Part shown: in pieces, positions 16,832 through 25,466 of the stretch | How positions within the stretch are numbered: position 1 is the stretch's first letter | Layout: each line of letters starts with the position of its first letter | NCBI GenBank assembly: GCA_028689875.1 | Contig: JAQVCG010000013.1 | Coordinates: 1 to 37,358 of the forward strand | Length of the DNA stretch: 37,358 bases | Source of the DNA: Candidatus Rifleibacteriota bacterium | GTDB lineage: Bacteria > Muiribacteriota > Ozemobacteria > Ozemobacterales > Ozemobacteraceae | Reading direction: 5' to 3' | The notes under the pieces: generated by a model | The model's input: only the letters and a program-made list of their open reading frames with translations | Databases searched by the model: none | What the model was told of the DNA's origin: nothing | Position numbers and translations under genes: made by a program

Positions 16832-18566
16832 ATTAAGACCCATATATACAAAAAAAGCTGATTGCCAAGATTGTTATAAATGCGTTAGAGAGTGCCCTGT
16901 AAAGGCTATTAAAATTGAAGATAACAGTGCTTGTATTGTTGATGAATTGTGTATTCATTGCGGAAAATGCGTTTTAGTTTGTCCTTCCGGTGCAAAAAAG
17001 ATTCGTAATGATGTTGCAAAAGTGAGACAGGCGCTAGACATGGGAAGAAACGTTATTCTTTCGGTAGCTCCTTCATGGCGCGCTGAATTTGTTGATTTAC
17101 ATTCATCACAGCTTATCTCAGCAATTAAAAAGTTGGGTTTTACTCAGGTGTCTGAAACGGCTATCGGTGCTCAGATGGTTTCAAAAGGTGTTGCTGATTT
17201 TATTGATAGTTCAGAAAGTAAATTGTTTCTTTCGACGGCTTGTCCAACAGTTGTTGAAATGATGTATAAATATTATCCAAAGTTTGTTCCTTATTTTACT
17301 CCGTTGGTTTCGCCTCTTGCGGCACATGTTAAATACTTGGCAACTATATCAGCTCCAAATACTCAGTTTGCTTTTGTTGGACCTTGTGCGGCTAAAAAAG
17401 TCGAATTTGACTTGTTTAATGAGCAAATTTTAGCTGCTTTGACTTTTGAGAATTTGCATAAATGGTTTGAAGAGTCAAATATTGACCCATATGCTTTAAA
17501 TATTAATAACTCTGAAACGTTTTACCCTTTTGATTCTTCAGATGGTGGGCTATACCCAATAGATGGAGGCATGATCGCGGGTATAAAAGGTCGCTTGAAA
17601 AAACGCGATGTGGAGTTTATGTCTTTTTCCGGAATTAAAGCCATAAATGCCGCAATGGGAGATTTAGATAAAATTTCACCTAACAGGCAGATTTTTATTG
17701 AGCTTTTGGCTTGTGGCGGAGGATGCGTAAATGGTCCCGGTATGAGGCATAAAGACTCTACTGTTCTTAAACGTGATAATGTTTACAGCAATGTAGTAAA
17801 GATAATAGACACAGAGAAGCCGTTATATGGAATTGACATAGCTGCAGATATAAAAATTAAGCCAATAAGTGCAGGAGTTTATCCTGAACCTATGATTAGA
17901 AGTGCTTTGCAAAGAGTTGGCAAAACGTCTTTAAAAGACGAGTTAAATTGTGGCAGCTGCGGCTACGATTCGTGTCGTGATTTTGCAGTTGCTCTTTTAA
18001 ATGGAAAAGCGATGGAAAACATGTGTGCATCTTATATGCGCAAGCTAGCCAGTAAAAAGGCAAATGCATTAATTAAGGCAATGCCTGCAGGTGTTGTAAT
18101 TGCTGACTCGGCAATGCGAATTATTGAGTGTAACAGGCATTTTGCATCGATTTTCGGTTCAGAAATAGAGATGATTTTTGAGGCAACTCCGGGATTAGAA
18201 GGGGCTATGTTGAATAAAATAGTTCCATTTTATAAGCTTTTTCAAAAAGTATTGGTAACAGGCGAGGATTTGGTTGATTACGAGATGGATTACAACAGTC
18301 ACAGATTGAATATTTCAGTTTTTTCCATAGAAAAAGACCAAGTGGTTGGCGCTGTAATTCAAGATGTAAGAGTTCCGCATGTTAGAAGAGAACAGGTGAT
18401 AAAAAGAGTTGAAGAAGTAATTAAACTAAATTTGGAAACCGTTCAAAAAATAGCTTATTTGCTGGGCGAGAATGCTTCAGAAACAGAAATTCGTTTGAAC
18501 AATGTATTAGAGGCCTTTAAAGAAACACCGGAGGTTGATAATGGAGTTCATGCCGAAAACATCTGA
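16824..18566 (+). CDS. hydS: Putative sensory [FeFe]-hydrogenase with PAS domain (HydS-like)
   Basis: A 580-residue modular protein. Two [4Fe-4S] clusters (Cys14/17/20/24 and Cys43/46/49/53) are followed by the H-cluster domain (about 75-350) with TACPT (Cys140), GPCAAKK (Cys188) and CGGGC (Cys297, Cys301). An Fe-S motif CGSCG..SC (Cys376, 379, 384, then Cys401) comes next, then a PAS domain (about 414-520) and a C-terminal helix. All H-cluster ligands are kept, but the proton-relay cysteine of TSCCP is replaced by Ala139. That change, plus the PAS domain, is characteristic of group C sensory hydrogenases such as Thermotoga HydS, which have low activity and are thought to sense H2. The start is backed by GGAG seven bases ahead. 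The downstream phosphatase overlaps it and is the likely output partner. Confidence 0.88.
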   Translation: MNELRPIYTKKADCQDCYKCVRECPVKAIKIEDNSACIVDELCIHCGKCVLVCPSGAKKIRNDVAKVRQALDMGRNVILSVAPSWRAEFVDLHSSQLISAIKKLGFTQVSETAIGAQMVSKGVADFIDSSESKLFLSTACPTVVEMMYKYYPKFVPYFTPLVSPLAAHVKYLATISAPNTQFAFVGPCAAKKVEFDLFNEQILAALTFENLHKWFEESNIDPYALNINNSETFYPFDSSDGGLYPIDGGMIAGIKGRLKKRDVEFMSFSGIKAINAAMGDLDKISPNRQIFIELLACGGGCVNGPGMRHKDSTVLKRDNVYSNVVKIIDTEKPLYGIDIAADIKIKPISAGVYPEPMIRSALQRVGKTSLKDELNCGSCGYDSCRDFAVALLNGKAMENMCASYMRKLASKKANALIKAMPAGVVIADSAMRIIECNRHFASIFGSEIEMIFEATPGLEGAMLNKIVPFYKLFQKVLVTGEDLVDYEMDYNSHRLNISVFSIEKDQVVGAVIQDVRVPHVRREQVIKRVEEVIKLNLETVQKIAYLLGENASETEIRLNNVLEAFKETPEVDNGVHAENI

Positions 18567-19740
18567 TTGTGCCATAGAAGTTGATTATTGCCAAAAATAC
18601 TGCGAAAAGAAGCGAATTGGCGGTGATGTTTTTTTATCTAAAAAATTAAAAGAGCAGAGCAGGGTGTTGGCTGTGCTTTCAGATGGTTTGGGAAGTGGCG
18701 TTAAAGCAGGTGTTTTAGCAACTTTAACCTCAGTTATGGGTCTTAACTACATGGGAAGCTTCAGAGACCCTGCCAAAGCTGCGAAGAGTATAATGGAAAC
18801 ATTGCCTGTCTGTTCGAAAAGACATATAAGTTACAGTACCTTTTCGATGGTTGATATAGATTTTGACAAAGAAGTAAGAATTGTAGAATATGATAATCCG
18901 CCGGTTTTGATTACCCGCAACGGTTCTCTTATGGACACGAAAAAACAAAAAGCAGACGTATTAAGAGCAGATAAAGAGCCGGTGCAGATACAGGTTTCAG
19001 GCTTTGATGCAAAAATAGGCGATAGAATAGTAATGTTTTCTGACGGTGTCAGTCAAAGCGGAATCGGCAGCAAAGAGCTTCCGTTTGGCTGGGGCATAGA
19101 GAGGGTGAGCGATTTTATACTGGAAAAAATAGCATTAAACCCTGAAATATCTGCTCATGAGCTTTCTCGAGCTATTGTAGAAAAATCATGGTTAAATAAT
19201 TCACATAAAGCCTTAGATGATATTACTTGCGGTGTAATTTACTTTCGAAATCCAAGGCGCTTGTTAATAATGACAGGCCCGCCATATGACCGTCAAAAGG
19301 ACAAACTACTTGCATCGCTTGTAGAAGAGTTTCCCGGCAAAAAAATAATATGTGGAGGCACTACCGCAAATATTATTTCAAGAGAAACGGGGCGAAAGGT
19401 TCAGGTAAGACTTGATCGACTGAGTGCTGATTTGCCTCCAGAGTCAATAATGGACGGTGCAGATTTGGTAACTGAAGGCATTTTAACGATTGGCAGAGCT
19501 GCAAAATATCTTGAAAATAAAACTGAGCTAGATTTGTTTACAGATGACCCGGGGGCAAAGATTGTTAAATTGATGCTTGACAGCGATGTTATCAATTTTG
19601 TTGTGGGCACCAGAATCAATGAGTTCCATCAAGACCCCAATATGCCTGTTGACTTAGAAATTAGAAGAAATGTCATAAAGAAAATATCGAAACTGCTTGA
19701 AGAGCAATATTATAAAGAAACTACCATTCAATATATTTAA
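18541..19740 (+). CDS. SpoIIE/PP2C-type protein phosphatase with extra C-terminal domain
   Basis: A 399-residue protein. The N-terminal 235 residues form a SpoIIE-like PP2C domain with the metal-binding aspartates in LSDGLGSG (Asp48), FSDGVSQSG (Asp168) and LDDIT (Asp226/227). The following 160 residues (from RRLLIMTGPPYD) are a separate domain that I do not recognise. It should remove phosphate from Ser/Thr of a partner, as in anti-sigma-antagonist switches. The start at 18541 is chosen because GGAGG lies six bases before it; a TTG further upstream is less likely. The gene overlaps the sensory hydrogenase gene by 26 bases, so the two are coupled. No matching kinase or STAS-domain target is present in the window. 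Confidence 0.88.
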   Translation: MEFMPKTSDCAIEVDYCQKYCEKKRIGGDVFLSKKLKEQSRVLAVLSDGLGSGVKAGVLATLTSVMGLNYMGSFRDPAKAAKSIMETLPVCSKRHISYSTFSMVDIDFDKEVRIVEYDNPPVLITRNGSLMDTKKQKADVLRADKEPVQIQVSGFDAKIGDRIVMFSDGVSQSGIGSKELPFGWGIERVSDFILEKIALNPEISAHELSRAIVEKSWLNNSHKALDDITCGVIYFRNPRRLLIMTGPPYDRQKDKLLASLVEEFPGKKIICGGTTANIISRETGRKVQVRLDRLSADLPPESIMDGADLVTEGILTIGRAAKYLENKTELDLFTDDPGAKIVKLMLDSDVINFVVGTRINEFHQDPNMPVDLEIRRNVIKKISKLLEEQYYKETTIQYI

Positions 19741-19755
19741 CATAAGGAGTCTGTT

Positions 19756-20004
19756 GTGAGTAAAAAGTTTAAAGTTTCTATTTGTTCCGGCACTACCTGT
19801 TATGTCTTGGGCGGAGCACAGATGATGCTCTTAGAAGATTGTTTGCCTGTTGACATCAAAGACGATGTTGAGGTTGTGGGTTCATCTTGTCTTCAAAAGT
19901 GTCATGAGCCAAATGCTAAGCCGCCTTTTGTTCAAATTAACGATTATGTTATGGAATCGGCAAGTCTGACAAAGGTTATTGATTACATCCGAGAACACAG
20001 ATAA
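19756..20004 (+). CDS. Thioredoxin-like [2Fe-2S] ferredoxin (NuoE-like), second copy
   Basis: An 82-residue protein of the same type as the one at 16538, with Cys10-x4-Cys15 and Cys45-x3-Cys49 as [2Fe-2S] ligands. The two are not near-identical copies: the second has a longer turn after the CxxxC (HEPNAKPP) and no third cysteine next to it. The start codon is GTG, with AAGGAG at 19744-19749. It precedes the catalytic hydrogenase gene just as the first copy precedes the sensory one. Confidence 0.88.
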   Translation: MSKKFKVSICSGTTCYVLGGAQMMLLEDCLPVDIKDDVEVVGSSCLQKCHEPNAKPPFVQINDYVMESASLTKVIDYIREHR

Positions 20005-20008
20005 ATAT

Positions 20009-21448
20009 ATGAATTACATAAATAACGCAGCAATAATTAAAAGACAAGTTATGGTTCGTTTGGCAAAGTTAATATTTGACGATACTTTAAAAGACAACAT
20101 AGACCTTATTCCCGTTTTAATGACTCCCAAAAACTCAGAATCAGTTAGATGCTGCATTCATCATGACCGGGCTGTTCTAAAAAGCAGAGTAAAGGTTTTG
20201 CTTGGTTTTACTGCAGCAAGCGACACTCAAGCTGATGAAGTTAAATTATTGAAAGAGTATGCCGGCGATGCAGAACAGCAAGGCGAAGACAGGTTCGACG
20301 ACAGAATTTTGACAGTTATAGACGATGCTTGTTCTGCGTGCATTAGAGCTAAATACCAGGTTACTAATGCTTGCAGAGGCTGTGTGGCACGACCGTGTAT
20401 AATGAATTGTCCTAAAAAAGCTATTCGCTTTGAACGCGGCCATGCAATAATTGATGAAAATTTATGTGTCAGCTGCGGAATTTGCGAAAAGGTATGCCCT
20501 TATCATGCCATAGTTTATCAGCCGATTCCTTGCGAGGAAGCGTGCCCTGTTAATGCGATAAGCAAAGATGAATTTGGCAAAGAAAAAATAGATCCGCAAA
20601 AGTGTGTTTACTGCGGTAAGTGCATGTTGGCTTGCCCGTTTGGGGCCATAATGGAACGTTCTGAAATGTTTGATATTTTAAGAGACATAAAGAATCGTGA
20701 TAAAATGACGGTAGCTATGGTCGCGCCATCTATTGCAGGGCAATTTAACACAGATTTCGGCAAAATAGTGTCGGCCCTTAAAAAACTAGGTTTTGATAAA
20801 GTAGTTGAAGTCGCTTATGGCGCAGATATTACAGCTCAGAAAGAAACTGAAGAGTTTATAGAACGCCTTGGACATAAACAAACGCTTATGACGTCGTCTT
20901 GTTGTCCTGCTTATGTTCAGATTATTAAAAAGCATATTCCATCAATGCGCTCTTATGTGTCAGACACCTATAGTCCCATGATATACACGGGCGAGTGGGT
21001 TTCAAACCAGTGGCCCGGGGCAGCCCGCGTTTTTATAGGCCCTTGCGTAGCAAAGAGGTTTGAGGCACGCGAATCAGCTTATGTTGACAATGTTATGACC
21101 TATGAAGAGCTTGGATCGATTCTTATAGCCGCCGGTGTTGATGTGGTTGAGTGTGATGATCAAGAACCTGATAAATCTGCAAGTATTATTGGAAGGGGCT
21201 TTGCCGTGTCGGGCGGTGTTTCGAATGCTGTTCTTGCAAGCGCTGCCTCCAGAGGTGTAAATGCAGTAGGCAAGCCAATTAATGGAATTAATAACAAAAC
21301 TGTTTCGCTGTTGAAAGTATTGGATAAAACTATTAAAGAGCCGGCATTTATAGAGGTAATGACCTGTGAGGGCGGTTGTCTTAACGGGCCGGGAGTGACG
21401 AGCAGTCCTGTTGTTGCGAAAAAATTCCTTGATAAGATGCTTAAATAA
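20009..21448 (+). CDS. Catalytic-type monomeric [FeFe]-hydrogenase
   Basis: Produces or oxidises H2 using ferredoxin-type electrons. The 479-residue protein has a helical N-terminal region (about 1-105) and then a cysteine-dense ferredoxin region (109-209). That region has at least two clear [4Fe-4S] motifs (CVSCGICEKVCP, CVYCGKCMLACP) and further cysteine groups (CRGCVARPCIMNCP, CEEACP). The H-cluster domain has SSCCPAY (relay Cys298, ligand Cys299), GPCVAKR (Cys346) and CEGGC (Cys453, Cys457), all intact. It therefore looks catalytically competent, unlike the sensory paralogue. The start at ATG 20009 gives MNYINNAAIIKR, typical of the family; a TTG at 19979 behind AAAGG is an alternative. 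Maturation genes hydE, hydF and hydG are not in the window. Confidence 0.93.
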   Translation: MNYINNAAIIKRQVMVRLAKLIFDDTLKDNIDLIPVLMTPKNSESVRCCIHHDRAVLKSRVKVLLGFTAASDTQADEVKLLKEYAGDAEQQGEDRFDDRILTVIDDACSACIRAKYQVTNACRGCVARPCIMNCPKKAIRFERGHAIIDENLCVSCGICEKVCPYHAIVYQPIPCEEACPVNAISKDEFGKEKIDPQKCVYCGKCMLACPFGAIMERSEMFDILRDIKNRDKMTVAMVAPSIAGQFNTDFGKIVSALKKLGFDKVVEVAYGADITAQKETEEFIERLGHKQTLMTSSCCPAYVQIIKKHIPSMRSYVSDTYSPMIYTGEWVSNQWPGAARVFIGPCVAKRFEARESAYVDNVMTYEELGSILIAAGVDVVECDDQEPDKSASIIGRGFAVSGGVSNAVLASAASRGVNAVGKPINGINNKTVSLLKVLDKTIKEPAFIEVMTCEGGCLNGPGVTSSPVVAKKFLDKMLK

Positions 21449-21478
21449 GAATTATAAAGCATATTTTTTAAAAATAGA

Positions 21479-21508
21479 TTGTTATAACACCGTGTTTTCA
21501 GATAGAAT
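21479..21508 (+). promoter_or_regulatory. Possible promoter of the phospholipase-D-like gene
   Basis: TTGTTA (21479-21484) and TAGAAT (21503-21508) are 18 bases apart. TGTTATAACA at the -35 is a perfect 10-base palindrome and could be an operator. No clear terminator separates this from the hydrogenase gene, so read-through from the operon is also possible. Confidence 0.4.
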
Positions 21509-21543
21509 AATACAAGTTAAAATCTGAAATACGGAGATAATAA

Positions 21544-23148
21544 TTGTTTAAAAGAATGCTTAAAGGGTTCGTTATCGCTTTTGTCTTTTTACTCGGCTTA
21601 AACGCGGCCGCAGCTGATGATATTAATATCTATTTCGGCCCTAAAGGCGGTTTTAGCCCTGATAATAATTCGAGAAAGCTTGTTTTTTCTGACAATATAG
21701 CCCGAAAAGCTACTTTGTCTAATTCAATAAAATATGCTTTTGACAAGTTGGAACCGGGCAGTACTGCAAAAGTTGCTATGTATTCCATGAGCGATTACGG
21801 ATGTCTTGATGCGATGATCAAAGCTGCAGCAGACAAAAATGTGAAAGTGCTCCTGCTGTTAGACGGTGTAACTTCTTGGGCTAAAGAAAGCCGTGATAAA
21901 ATCGCAAGCGTAATTGAAAAGGGTGCAAAAAAAGCAAAAGAAGAAGGCAAAACCTTTGATTTTACTTTGGCAGCGGTTACTGATAAAGCTATGAAAAGGA
22001 ACAAGCGAGAATTGACCTTAGATGACGGAACGATCATTTATGGAACAATGCATGAAAAATTCGGTATTTTTTATGCCCCTAATAATCCTATTCCTCATAG
22101 TTGTTTCAATGGCAGCGCCAATATTTCGGTAACTTCAGATCAAATATATGGGGAAAACAGAGTCTTCTTTGATAACCAGCCTGCAGTGGCAAGACTTCTC
22201 GCAGAAGAATTTGCAAGACTTTGGAACGAATATTCAGAAGTTGTTTTCGGTGAATGGATTCCTGAAAAGTATATAGAAACCTCTCCTGTGCCGGGTTACA
22301 CCAGAATTATTTTTAATTCTGAACCTAAAAACGAATTAGAGCTTACGCGCATTGATTCAGAGCTAATAAGCATGATTGGCAGAATTAAGCCTGAAGGCTC
22401 ATTAGATCTGGGAATGTTCAGTCTTACCCGCACTGAACTGGCAGAAGCTATTCTTCTTGCAGCCGCCAGAAATCCAAATGCCAAGATAAGGCTTTTATTG
22501 GATCATGCCCAGTTAAATGATGAAGACCCTAAGGAAGGAAAATTGGGTCCTTGGCTTGAAAAACAGGCAAAAGAGCGCGATATTGCTAATATACAGGTAA
22601 GATACAGATTCAGAAAAAATGCATACGGTTATGATTCAGAAAAGAAAAAAGTTGGTCTTATAAGTTATTTAAGTTTGTTTTGGCATCACAAAAATTTGTG
22701 TGTCAATAATAATGAATTAGCTGTCGGAAGCTACAATTGGTCGAGCTCAGGCGAGTTTCTTAATTTTGAAAATGTAATGTTTTTCAATGCTCTTTACGAA
22801 CATAATCAACAAATAATTGATGCTTTTAAAGCAGAATTTGATCATCTCTGGAACTCAGAAATACCAAAAAAAGCTGTAGACAAGCCCAGAAAAGGTGAGC
22901 CCCAAACTGTTACTCTTGCCGAAGGCAAGGCTTTGCACAATAAAATGATTAAGCTTTTGAGTAATAGAAACAATCAAAAAGTGCATTCGGCCCTAGACAG
23001 AGAAGCATTTAAAACCTATGATGAATTGAAAAAGGAAACGAAGCTATCAGATAAAAATCTGAAAAGTGCTTTAAAGAATCTTATTTCCGCCAATGTTATA
23101 GTCAAATACGCGAAAAAAGACGTAGAAGGGTATTCACAGGCAGATTAG
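21544..23148 (+). CDS. Secreted phospholipase-D-family protein with C-terminal helical domain
   Basis: A 534-residue protein with a signal peptide (basic start, hydrophobic core to about residue 20, AAAADD cleavage region). Two PLD-like half-sites are visible: MHEKFGIF followed by FNGSANIS, and WHHKNLCV followed by AVGSYNWSS. Each has the HxK and the Asn of the superfamily, but the Asp of the classical HxKxxxxD is replaced. It could be a nuclease or lipid hydrolase of the periplasm or envelope. The last 70 residues (from about KALHNKM) look like a winged-helix fold, which is odd for an exported protein. The start codon is TTG with GGAG seven bases before it. Transketolase follows immediately. 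Confidence 0.85.
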   Translation: MFKRMLKGFVIAFVFLLGLNAAAADDINIYFGPKGGFSPDNNSRKLVFSDNIARKATLSNSIKYAFDKLEPGSTAKVAMYSMSDYGCLDAMIKAAADKNVKVLLLLDGVTSWAKESRDKIASVIEKGAKKAKEEGKTFDFTLAAVTDKAMKRNKRELTLDDGTIIYGTMHEKFGIFYAPNNPIPHSCFNGSANISVTSDQIYGENRVFFDNQPAVARLLAEEFARLWNEYSEVVFGEWIPEKYIETSPVPGYTRIIFNSEPKNELELTRIDSELISMIGRIKPEGSLDLGMFSLTRTELAEAILLAAARNPNAKIRLLLDHAQLNDEDPKEGKLGPWLEKQAKERDIANIQVRYRFRKNAYGYDSEKKKVGLISYLSLFWHHKNLCVNNNELAVGSYNWSSSGEFLNFENVMFFNALYEHNQQIIDAFKAEFDHLWNSEIPKKAVDKPRKGEPQTVTLAEGKALHNKMIKLLSNRNNQKVHSALDREAFKTYDELKKETKLSDKNLKSALKNLISANVIVKYAKKDVEGYSQAD

Positions 23149-23149
23149 T

Positions 23150-25069
23150 ATGAAAACATTTATTGTTGAAAAAAGTATTATTGATTTGTTCGATCCTAAC
23201 GATTTTAAGCAATTAGCGAAACTTGCGCATATTCATCGCATTAATTGTCTCGCCGGTCTAAAGTCGGCTTCTCATGGCTGGTTAGGTGCTTGTTTCTCCG
23301 GCATGGATATCCTTAGCAGTATTTATTACAGGTTTATTCCTAATCCATCGCTTGAAAGCACTCAAAGGGGTTCTTTGCATATGTCGAAAGGGCATGCTGC
23401 GATGGCTCAGTATGCAATTTTAGGGGCATTAGGGTGCTTTGAGCTGGAAAAGCTAAATACTTATAAGCAGTTTGATGGTTTACCGGCCCATTGTGACAGA
23501 TCTGTGCCGGGGGTAGACTCTGACAGCGGTTCTCTCGGACAAGGTTTATCGAAGGCAATAGGCAATGCTTTAAGCAATAATATTGATTCTAAAGAAGTTA
23601 AACCTGTTTTTGCAATAATGGGCGACGGCGAAATGCAAGAAGGGCAGCTCTTTGAGGCTCTTTTAACTTTGGCAAAGCATAACCCGCGCGGTGTTGTTCC
23701 CATATTAGACAGAAATTATTTGCAGTCTGACAGTCGCACAGCAGACATTAAAGATGCAGCTGACTGGGTTAAGGTCTTCGAAGGCATTGGGTTAGTTGTG
23801 CACGAAATCGACGGCCATAACGTTGAACAGATTGTTGGTGCAATTGAAAAGGTTTTAAACGGCAGTAAGCCGGCAATAATAATTGCTCATACCATTAAAG
23901 GCGGAGGCTGCTCAATAACTGCGATGTCAAAAGATATTGGCAGAAGAGAGGGCGTGTGGCACGGTAAAATTCCCTCTGATGACGAATATCTGAAAATACT
24001 TGAAGAATTGGTCGGCAAAATCGACAATCAGTCGTTGAATCAGGCATTTAGCGACTATAAACAGGAATGCGCGTGCGATAGCCCACAAGAGCCCGATGAA
24101 AAAAAAGAGAACAAGAGCATGTCTACGGGTGAAGCTTTTACGGCAGCCCTTGCAAAGTATGCTAATGATAAAAATATTTTTGTATTAGATGCAGACTTAG
24201 AAAAATCATGCAAGCTTACTGAAGTTGCAAGGCTTTTTGACGAAAGATACATTGAAGTTGGAATAAGCGAACAAGATATGACTTCGATTGCAGCAGGAAT
24301 AGGTTTAACAGGCAAAATTGCCGTTGTTAATACTTATGCTTCTTTCTTTAAACGTTCTCTTGACCAAATTTTTGCCGTTGCTACTGAAAAAGTTCCCGTG
24401 ATTTTTGCGGCGCATTATTCCGGGGCAGATTATTTCACAGATGGCAAAAGTCATCAGGCTGTAAATGACATTGGTTTGATGCGATGTATTGGCGATATTG
24501 AAATGGTTGAGCCCGTTGACGAAAAAAGCACCGAGGCATTACTGACTTATAGTATTGAGCGGATGCGAAAGGAATTTTCCGAAACAGGAAAATGCAGACC
24601 AACTTATATCAGACTGCACAGAACGCCCTGTAACACGGGCATAGACTCTCCTTTGGCAGACTCAGGCTGTCGAAAATTTACATCGGCCTTAGAGTCGACA
24701 AAGCGTGGTGTCTTGTTTACTTCAGGACCGCATATGACGAAGACTGCTTTGAAATCGCAAACGGCGCTGGAAGACATTGGTATCGCCTTAGATGTGGTTA
24801 TTGTTCAGCGGTTTACTGATGAAAACAAAATTTTGAAAAATTTGATAGCAAAATATAGCAATGTATTTACGCTTGAAGACCACAGGCGCGAGACCGGGCT
24901 AGGCGCTTTTATCGGGGCGCTGGGGTTCAAGAACCCTGTTAGAATAGGGGCAAGGGCTTATTCGCAGTCTGCATTAAGCTTGTTAGATATGCTTAAGTTC
25001 CATCAAATCAGGGTGGTCGATGTATGCGCTGTTGTGAATAAAGTTTTTGCGTGTAAAGATCATAAGTAA
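23150..25069 (+). CDS. tkt: Transketolase
   Basis: A 639-residue thiamine-diphosphate enzyme of the pentose phosphate pathway, with both halves in one chain. The N-terminal half has LHMSKGHA, the cofactor motif GDGEMQEG at about 158-165, and LDRNYLQSD. The C-terminal half has the activating Glu in EVGISEQDMTSIAAGIG, and the FAAHYSGADYFTDGKSHQ substrate loop. A linker of acidic and Lys-rich residues (about 303-325) joins them. It is a little shorter than E. coli TktA (about 663), and it may be a transketolase-like paralogue of different sugar specificity. It begins one base after the upstream stop, so it is co-transcribed with the PLD-like gene. Confidence 0.88.
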   Translation: MKTFIVEKSIIDLFDPNDFKQLAKLAHIHRINCLAGLKSASHGWLGACFSGMDILSSIYYRFIPNPSLESTQRGSLHMSKGHAAMAQYAILGALGCFELEKLNTYKQFDGLPAHCDRSVPGVDSDSGSLGQGLSKAIGNALSNNIDSKEVKPVFAIMGDGEMQEGQLFEALLTLAKHNPRGVVPILDRNYLQSDSRTADIKDAADWVKVFEGIGLVVHEIDGHNVEQIVGAIEKVLNGSKPAIIIAHTIKGGGCSITAMSKDIGRREGVWHGKIPSDDEYLKILEELVGKIDNQSLNQAFSDYKQECACDSPQEPDEKKENKSMSTGEAFTAALAKYANDKNIFVLDADLEKSCKLTEVARLFDERYIEVGISEQDMTSIAAGIGLTGKIAVVNTYASFFKRSLDQIFAVATEKVPVIFAAHYSGADYFTDGKSHQAVNDIGLMRCIGDIEMVEPVDEKSTEALLTYSIERMRKEFSETGKCRPTYIRLHRTPCNTGIDSPLADSGCRKFTSALESTKRGVLFTSGPHMTKTALKSQTALEDIGIALDVVIVQRFTDENKILKNLIAKYSNVFTLEDHRRETGLGAFIGALGFKNPVRIGARAYSQSALSLLDMLKFHQIRVVDVCAVVNKVFACKDHK

Positions 25070-25080
25070 AGGAAAATGTA

Positions 25081-25461
25081 ATGACGGCTTTTAAGTTTAA
25101 TCACAATAATATAAACGTTCTTGATTTGCACAAGAGCTTAGATTTTTATCAAAAGGCTCTTGGCTTAAAAGAAGTAAAAAGAGTTGAGGCGGCAGATAAC
25201 AGCTTTATTTTGGTTTATTTGGGCGACGGAAGCGGTGGACACACGCTTGAGCTTACTTGGCTCAGAGACAGAAAAGAACCCTATAATTTAGGCGAAAATG
25301 AGTTCCATATTGCCTTTACAACCGGTGATTTCGAGGCTGCACATAAACTGCATGAAAGTTTAGGGTGTATTTGTTTTGAAAATCACGCAATGAACATATA
25401 TTTCATTGTTGATCCTGATGGATACTGGCTTGAAATAGTTCCAGAATCTATGATGAAGTAA
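25081..25461 (+). CDS. gloA: Glyoxalase I family protein (lactoylglutathione lyase)
   Basis: A 126-residue VOC-fold protein. All four metal ligands of bacterial glyoxalase I are placed as expected: His8, Glu58 (HTLELTW), His76 (EFHIAF) and Glu118 (YWLEIVP). They correspond to His5, Glu56, His74 and Glu122 of the E. coli Ni2+ enzyme. The role would be methylglyoxal detoxification, useful next to sugar metabolism genes. The thiol cofactor used by this organism cannot be read from the sequence. The ATG follows AAAGGA. Confidence 0.9.
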   Translation: MTAFKFNHNNINVLDLHKSLDFYQKALGLKEVKRVEAADNSFILVYLGDGSGGHTLELTWLRDRKEPYNLGENEFHIAFTTGDFEAAHKLHESLGCICFENHAMNIYFIVDPDGYWLEIVPESMMK

Positions 25462-25466
25462 TTTTA

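Noticed and set aside
16824-18566. Reading the first hydrogenase as a normal catalytic enzyme
   Set aside because: The proton-relay cysteine is replaced by alanine and a PAS domain is attached, both pointing to a sensory type.
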